The notes below the pieces were generated by a model. It searched no databases and had not been told where the DNA came from. It was given only the letters and a program-made list of their open reading frames with translations. Position numbers and translations under genes: made by a program. DNA of 64,000 bases from Pseudophaeomoniella oleicola (Eukaryota; Ascomycota; Eurotiomycetes; Phaeomoniellales; Phaeomoniellaceae), in the NCBI GenBank assembly GCA_003868215.1, contig QWDQ01000026.1, positions 124,001-188,000 of the forward strand. The letters run 5' to 3'. The first letter of the stretch is position 1; every line of letters starts with the position of its first letter. Of the stretch, positions 57,275-64,000 are shown piece by piece.

Positions 57275-59075
57275 ATGGTTAAGGTAATCATGCAAGGCAA
57301 TCGATGGAGACGTCCAGCAATCATTTTGACTTCTTCTCCCGTGTTTATCATCTCTTTAGTCCTCCTTCTGTTAGGCGCAGGCCTACAAGTCCTTCATTCT
57401 CTAGCATTACCAGCTTTTGGCCACCTTTTGGATCTGCATGGACACCATGAGACATTTATTGCTGCCAATGACAGTTCAATTCAGGTGGGAAGAAAGATGC
57501 TGGAGAGGCTCAGCTAATCATGCACAGTATGTCGGTAGGTGGTACGCCACAAATGGTGGAAGGACTCTCGATGCAGCATTTCCAGGTAGGCTCACCACTG
57601 AGGTTTTGATATGCGTTCTGAGTCGAAACAGGATCCTATTTCGAGTTTGCGGTCGTCAATACCACCTTCATCAAGCTCTTAGCCTCAGGAGACGTTTCTA
57701 GCAATACCCTGCAGCGGCAGCAACACGCCCGATTGACTGCCGATGTTAACACTAGATATTGTCTCAAAGATCTCAACCCTTTGCTTGTGACAGTCGATCG
57801 TAACAAGCACATGATATTTCGCTCCTTCGACAACATATCTATTTCGTTCCGCCATCTAAACCTGAGTGTGTCGGGTATACATCATGTTCAGGTCACTCTA
57901 GTATCATACGAAGGTGGTAGTTGTGATGTACGGTTTACCGGCATGCATCTATCAGGAACTGGCACTATTCTTCGTCCCTGGGAGTCAAATGAAGTCAGTA
58001 GCAGCACTATGGACACTGGGAGAAGGAATGAACGCACTTCACCCTATCGAAGTAGAATCATTGAAGTCATTACAGGTCTGGCATTGGCACCGTCTGTGCC
58101 AATGAATGTCTCCCAAACTAACATCTCAGCAACTGCATTGCATGAGATGAGCAGATGGGACCGTCGGCTAGGTCGCTTACTAGGTGCCAACACCATCAAT
58201 GTTGCTCTAAATGCTGGTGTTGATGAACAACTTCTTGACGTACAAAACAAACTAGACCGTACCCACGGCTATTTTCGCGGGTAATCAATCTGCTCACAGT
58301 GTGAGATCTTTACTGATTGTCACTAGCGGACCTCCTGGCACTTCACTCTACAGATCTCCGTGGACATTCACATCATACTCCCCAGCCAGTATAGTATGGC
58401 AAGAGAAGAGAACCTTCCGCGTCTACTACTAATCGATGACAGATTATCAACCTAGGGTTATACGATCTCTTTGGTGCACCGGAACATCTGGAGAACATCG
58501 GTAACCGTCGCAGTCCTCAAGATCAATTCGTTGATACATATGTGGCGTTCGTCAAATCCATTCGGCGTGTGGAATACCACACCTTCAGTGGCAAGGGGAT
58601 TTCTCACGTGTTCACTGATGGATATGCTTACAATTCGGCGCCACCGACAATCCCAACGTTCGTTTTGAGACCGCTCGATGGAGTCATGGAAGAGGAAACG
58701 CGCCTGGTGGTGCAGAAGTTACGAAAGGAAGGCGATTGCGCAGTGTATTGGGTTGATACGTCTGGCTGGCTGCAAGTCCCACTCAAGGAACAAATGTCGG
58801 GCAACGATGACTTCTCCATCAGCCTTACCTATGGCGAAGATGGATCTGTCAGTGAGAGAAGCTTGCAACCAACGGCATCTGCCCATCAGAAGCTCGCCTA
58901 CTTTTTGGAGATGCATATCTGCCAGCATGTCTTAACCGATGTTGGCAAATGCAGGTTTTTGAGACAACAAGACTATGTCGGTAGCATCCGTGTGCCAGAG
59001 GAAGCGCGCTTTGACAGACTCATGGAAGATGCCAAACAAGAGAAACTGTTCAAAAAGTTTTGGGCATTCGGATAA
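57275..59075 (+). CDS. Membrane-anchored jelly-roll + SGNH-like protein (CE2-like layout), catalytic motifs altered
   Basis: Five exons: 57275-57484, 57528-57585, 57632-58280, 58327-58393 and 58443-59075 (538 residues). A basic start precedes one hydrophobic segment (about 16-39), a type II signal anchor. Residues about 71-215 begin YVGRWY...FPGSYFEFAVVNTTFIKLL and look like the jelly-roll domain found before SGNH domains in CE2-type esterases. Then come RSRIIEVITG (about 229-238) where the GDS block should be, IIINLGLYD (about 328-336) where GxND should be, and YWVDTSGWL...TASAHQKLAYFLE, where His476 matches the block V His. The nucleophile Ser and block III Asn are therefore not visible, so it may be catalytically inactive or use other residues. 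The layout call is from memory of the family; the exons are well supported by splice signals, including a TACTAAT branch site. Confidence 0.7.
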
Positions 59076-59735
59076 TACTAAGCACCTTCGTTAAGAAGGC
59101 CCCGGACAAACAGCTGACAAACAGCTGACGTAGCGTACAGCTGCATGCAGAAACATTGATAGCGAGCTAATTACATACAAAATATGAGATCAGGGAGCTG
59201 GGAACATGTCTGCCTAGTCATTTGAAGTCAAAGTCAAACTGCTTGAAAGAGCTTTTTTTTTATTTGCGCCGCACCCTGTGACGATGAGGGAGCAGCGTGC
59301 AGATTAATAGCGGACGCTTCTATGCTGTGTAGGAGCTTGTTGCCAGTGTTGATATTTTGTTCATTTGACTTGATCAGCTATATCGATAGATAGTATGCAA
59401 AGATTGCTGTAGGGATCTTCAATGAGGCGTACGATATCTCCGCAAACGCGTGTTCAGATGTCTGGAGTGACTTACGATGCAAACGCGGCCCGCTGAGCAT
59501 TTGATGGAGATTGCCCCTCTGTGGGACGTCATCACCGTGACCACCAAGCCACCCGAGCATATGCGACGACGTACCACCTGTAGATACGGGTAAAAGGTAC
59601 GCTTCTATTTGCACATCCATATCATTGTCTTTCTCCTCGAAGGCTTCGACTACCCCTAATGTGATCTGACACCGTATCTGGCCTTGGATTTCCTGTGCAG
59701 TTCGACCCACCGAACATACTACTGCGACATCTGAT
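59076..59735. other. Intergenic, upstream of Gyp7 gene
   Basis: 660 bp between two plus-strand genes. It holds a short direct repeat (CAGCTGACAAACAGCTGACG-like, about 59110-59130) and a T-run. No gene was recognised. Confidence 0.5.
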
Positions 59736-62366
59736 ATGGCCCCTTCACCGACAGCGTCGTTGTATGATGTGAGTGATGATGAAGAAGGCGAGTATAACAC
59801 TATTGCCCATATTAGCTCGGAAAAGGGTGTGAAATTGCTATATTCGAAAAGCAAGGTATGTGTGCGATCGTTTGTTTCATGCAGCGCCAAGTGACCCAAA
59901 TGCTAATAATACTAGGTCTATATTCACCCTTCGCCGTCTGCAAAAGACAACATCGCCGGCTTTATTGCACTCATCCAGCAGAAGCCCAATCCACTAGAGA
60001 GACTTCCGTCTTCGGACAGGCCGAATTCCTCGTCGTCTTCAAAACACAAAGATGCGTCTTCCTATCTACTTGCGTGGGTCCCCGAGTCCTCTTTGGGTGA
60101 TGCATACAACACATACATCAAGGTAGACCTTTCAGAAGATGACTCGCCACCTAAACAGACCTACCTTGTACCACCGCTCCCAACTACCACACAGCACAGT
60201 GACAACATCGGCATGTACGCCTTTGCGGTCCCATTGAGCGACATTTACTCTTTACTTGTCAGACCCCCTAGTCTAGGTTGGTGGTTTGGAAGCCTTGTCA
60301 TAAATACGAGAGCCGGTGACAACTTTCCTGCCTTATTTTTTCACGACAGCGAGTGTCAGTCTACGATATTACAGAAAAGGAAACGTACCCGAGAGAGCTT
60401 TGATCCCTTTGGAGAAGATGGGGGTCTGTTCTGGGGTGGTGATGAGGTGCTTCGGTGGTTGAGGAGATATGTCACAGTTGAGAGGTCTGGAGCCGACCCT
60501 AACGCATATCTAATTGACCCTTCAGAAGAAGACAAGAAGAGCTTTGGCTCTCCGTTAACTACGGATGGTACCGTGAAAAAATCTATCAAGAAAGAAGGGA
60601 GCGCAAACAAACCAAAACCGGGTCCAAGAGATGCTAGCATGGACCCTCTGACAAAGGCATTGAAAGAGACACGATGGAGAATTCTTGAGCAACTCAGCAA
60701 AGTCACGACTTTTACTAGGAGAACTGCACAGGACATTGTTGACAACCCAAAGATACCTCCCCAGGTGAGGCGGCTTATGAAGAACCCAGAGGTCCAAACT
60801 CTCCAAGAAGAATTCGACAGCGCTAGGATTTATCTTGCTAGATGGGCCATGGGTATCGCAGAACAGAGTGAAAGAGAGCGTAATCAGCGGATATGGACGG
60901 CCAATGATATGCTAGAAATGGAGGAGTCTGCAGTTGGAGAGTTCGAGATCCTTGATGTGGAGACTGGCAAAATGACCTTGTCTCATAAGAGGAAGCCTGT
61001 CACCTTGAACGAATGGCAAGGCTACTTTGATCCTCGGACTGGCCGTCTGCAGATTACTCCAAACGAAGTCAAAGATAGAATATTCCACGGCGGTCTAGAT
61101 CCTGATGATGGCGTACGCAAGGAGGCGTGGCTCTTTCTACTGGGTGTTTATGACTTTGATAGTACGGCCGATGAGCGGAAGGCGACCATGAATAGCAAAC
61201 GGGACGAATTCATACGGCTCAAGGGAGCCTGGTGGGAAAGAATGGTTGAAGGCAGTTCGACACCTGAGGAGCATGAATGGTGGAAGGAACAAAAAGCCAG
61301 AATAGGTATGTCTTCTTCAAGCTGACAACATCATCGAACTCGCATTGCTGACATATACCCATTCCTTGGGGTCTCACAAATAGAGAAAGACGTACACAGA
61401 ACCGACCGTCATATCCCGCTGTTTGCTGGCGAGGACATCCCTCATCCTGACCCGGATTCTCCGTTTGCTGATGCTGGCACAAATGTTCACATGGAACAGA
61501 TGAAAGACATGCTCTTGACATACAACGAATACAATCGCTCACTTGGCTATGTTCAAGGCATGTCTGATCTCCTATCTCCAATATATGCCGTCATGCAAGA
61601 TGACGCTATTGCTTTCTGGGGATTCGTGGGGTTCATGAATCGGATGGAGAGAAATTTCCTCCGAGATCAAAGTGGTATGAGAGCTCAGCTTCTAGCTCTC
61701 GACCAGCTTGTGCAACTTCTTGACCCTCAACTCTACCTTCATCTGGCCTCCGCGGATTCGACCAACTTTTTCTTCTTCTTCCGCATGCTTCTTGTCTGGT
61801 ATAAACGCGAATTCGAGTGGGCGGACACTCTTCGTCTTTGGGAAATCCTTTGGACAGACTACCGAAGCTCTCAGTTCCATCTTTTCATCGCAGTTGCGAT
61901 ACTTGAAAGACACAGGGATGTGATTTTGCAACACCTGAAACACTTTGACGAGATTCTCAAGTTCATCAACGAATTAAGCGGAAGAATCGATCTCCAGAGC
62001 ACCTTGTTGAGAGCAGAGCAATTATTCCGCCGTTTCGAACGTACAGTCGAAGCGGTTGATAAGAAGAATAACTTCCCAGGTCCGCGAAATTCGGGTCTAT
62101 CTGCCAGACTTGGCGGTCCAGCAACTACGAAAGGAAAGGAACCTGCTACAGACCCTACTGGTGCTACTGTTCCTGCTTCACCGCCAGCTACCTTCCCATC
62201 AAGATCTGGCGGACCTATTAACGGGAATAAGGCCAATGGCCAACAGCAGTCAGAGCCAAACAAGAACAAGGTCATCACTCCAGAGCTGAGAGCATTACTG
62301 AGCCGACAGGTGATAACAATCGACCACACTGAAGTCGAACAACAACAAGGAAACGAAACCGTCTGA
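59736..62366 (+). CDS. gyp7: Rab GTPase-activating protein Gyp7 (TBC domain)
   Basis: The exons are 59736-59855, 59916-61305 and 61384-62366 (830 residues). The N-terminus KLLYSKSKVYIHPSPSAKDNIAGFIALIQQKP is the conserved Gyp7 lead-in, followed by a PH-like region (SYLLAWVPE...). The TBC domain starts near FDPRTGRLQITPNEVKDRIFHGGLDPDDGVRKEAWLFLLGVY. The dual-finger catalytic residues are intact: the IxxDxxR motif with Arg509 (I-EKDVHR, across intron 2) and YxQ with Gln561 (YVQGM). It stimulates GTP hydrolysis by Ypt7/Rab7-type GTPases in vacuole and endosome fusion. The C-terminal about 80 residues are low-complexity. The length fits fungal Gyp7. Confidence 0.94.
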
Positions 62367-63211
62367 TGTATTGGAAATTACAGATGCTCAGCAGAAAGCA
62401 TAGTTCGAAACATTATCTTTACAAAGGCTTTGAAAAAAACCAACAGGGCATGATCAAATGAACAGGTTTCAACGGGCTAGGCAGGTGCATTACTTTTTTG
62501 GGCTTCTCCTTATTTTCACATGGACCTTTTTAACTGGAGTCGAATGGAGGAAATGCCCGACAAGCGTTTTTCAGCAGGGAACCAGCATGTACCTATTGTC
62601 GACAACAACGACGGGGTTCTTTAGCATTACCACTATGAATGAGTAAACTCTCATGGCCACAACCATCATCATCATCATCTTTTTCTTGCTTTTTTTTAAA
62701 CGTTCAAACTTGAACTTACTTATCCTATAGCTTGTCTACAGAGCTTGTGATGACGCTGTATATGTAATCGTTCACGGGATATTGTGTGAATATCTCGTGG
62801 ACATGGGGTTTTGGAATAAATAAGAGTAGAAAAGCCTCATCGGTCGGAATAGGAACTTCACTACCCTTCTTTTCTAAGACGTAGATAGACAATCCTCTGA
62901 AGTAGGGACAACAACAAAACAAAGCCACTACAAATAAGAACAGGAAATTATAGGTCACAGATCGATACGAGGGACTTTTTGCGTTTTTGGAAATTTCGCA
63001 TCAATGGGAATGGATTTTTATGTTATTGTGACACATTGACAAAGATGCGGGAGGATAGGGGGAAGCTATAGACACAGATTTTGTAAGGTAGGTGTAGTGT
63101 GAATGAGGATCCCATTGTTGTTGCTGCTGCTGGAAATGGTCGGTTCCAGCATTGCAGATTAGGACAAGGCGGACGAGATGATTGTCTCGTACATATTGTT
63201 GTCTATCTTGT
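62367..63211. other. Convergent intergenic gap
   Basis: 845 bp of shared 3' flank between the Gyp7 and ATP synthase subunit d genes. It holds an (ATC)n run near 62666-62680 and a TTGTTGCTGCTGCTG run near 63117-63132. No gene was recognised. Confidence 0.55.
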
Positions 63212-64000
63212 CTATAGGACCGAGAGATCGCCGAACTTTTCCTGTAAGGTGAAGAAGTTGCGTTAGTTACATTGTTGATCGTAGGCCATATAAATGCATG
63301 GCAAGGGAAGGGGATAAAATAACGCCTTACCTTGTACCCGGGTGGGACCCATCTGCCTTTGCGCACAAGCTCCTTGGTCTTCTCTTCGATCTCTGGGGCA
63401 GCTGCCACAACGTCGTCCTGGAAATGGTGTTAGTACTGAGCGTAGTTTCTTCGCTTCTTTGAGACTGGCTGAAGCATCTGATGCTTCGATGGGCCCATGG
63501 ACTCATGAGAGAGCTTACCAAGGTCAATTGCTCGAACGGTCTGGCTTCCTCAATGTTGGCAAGCGTCTTCTGCAGACTGCTCAATTCCTTCTCAACCAAT
63601 CCCTTGGTCTCCTCCGCGCTCTTAATCGCACTAGCCTCATATGCTTCGATACCCTTGATCTGCTTGCTCACATCGTAGGTTGTTGGCTTATAGGTCTTGA
63701 AGAAGCTCTCAATTTCGTCAACGACAGCTTGGTTCTTCAAAACCGAACGGTAGTGGCCGAAGTCGACGCTTTGCGGAGCTGCGGAGAGCTGTTGAACCTT
63801 TCGGCGGGCATCATCGTGGCGCTTCTTGAAGGCTTGGAGCTGGGTTGCGGTCTGTCCGCGCAAGCCGAGGGAAGAAGTGAGTTTGGACCAGTCGAGTTTG
63901 AAAGTGGCGCTGCGGGCCTGTATAAGGGTGTCAAGGTCAGTATGGAATAGTTCTGATGCATGATGACTACGTTAGAAGATCATGCAGGTAGATACTCACT
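63212..64000 (-). CDS. atp7: Mitochondrial ATP synthase subunit d (Atp7), 5' partial
   Basis: The visible exons are 63917-63519, 63417-63331 and 63241-63212. An intron at 63999-63918 has its GTGAGT donor one base inside the window edge, so the first exon lies beyond 64000. The visible protein begins [42 protein letters not shown] and ends [18 protein letters not shown], both classic for subunit d of the F1Fo peripheral stalk on the matrix side. The middle ([26 protein letters not shown], followed by the coiled [27 protein letters not shown]) is complete. Only the first few residues are missing. Confidence 0.94.

Overview
This window reads as nuclear DNA of a filamentous ascomycete (Pezizomycotina). 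The evidence is the short GT-AG introns, mostly about 45 to 80 nt, with CTAAC/CTGAC-type branch sites, and the gene content: a fungal CRY-DASH with an RGG tail, DHA1 and ACS major facilitator transporters, Gyp7, Fmp46, an Osm1-like fumarate reductase with a cytochrome b5 tail, and a C2H2 regulator. The species cannot be named from the sequence; a eurotiomycete-like genome is only a guess. Exon joins were made by hand from splice signals and reading frame, so splice sites are predictions, although most restore well-known family sequences exactly.

Layout. 0-9 kb: a Nse6/SLF2-like (CANIN?) protein with a PIP box (+), V-ATPase subunit E (-), a NIPA-type Mg2+ transporter (+) and fumarase (-). 9-17 kb: a membrane-anchored GC-rich DUF6454 protein (+), CRY-DASH (-), a 2.3 kb gene-free stretch and glutamate decarboxylase (-). 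17-31 kb: 2 kb without genes, a C2H2 zinc-finger regulator (-), about 8 kb of gene-free DNA upstream of it, then GABA transaminase (-). 31-39 kb: a short unknown ORF (-), SPT4 (-), protein phosphatase 5/Ppt1 (+), Fmp46-like (+) and a DHA1 transporter (-). 39-50 kb: a probable orphan gene with a CAG/CAA-rich leader (+), a gene-poor 1.5 kb with a degenerate repeat, an ACS-family transporter (-), Prp4 (-) and fumarate reductase-cytochrome b5 (-). 50-64 kb: a 1239-residue protein of unknown role (-), a Mpv17/PMP22 protein (-), a membrane-anchored SGNH-like protein with altered catalytic motifs (+), Gyp7 (+) and the mitochondrial ATP synthase subunit d gene (-), whose first exon lies past the right edge.

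Most genes are single-copy housekeeping genes. A loose metabolic theme is visible: glutamate decarboxylase and GABA transaminase (two of the three GABA-shunt steps) lie about 12 kb apart on the same strand with a transcription factor between them, and fumarase and fumarate reductase are in the same window. This does not look like a classical secondary-metabolite cluster. No rRNA, tRNA, CRISPR array, transposon or viral fossil was recognised. The gene-free stretches carry recurrent short palindromes (TACTACGTAGTA type) and ACCT/AGGT-rich tracts.
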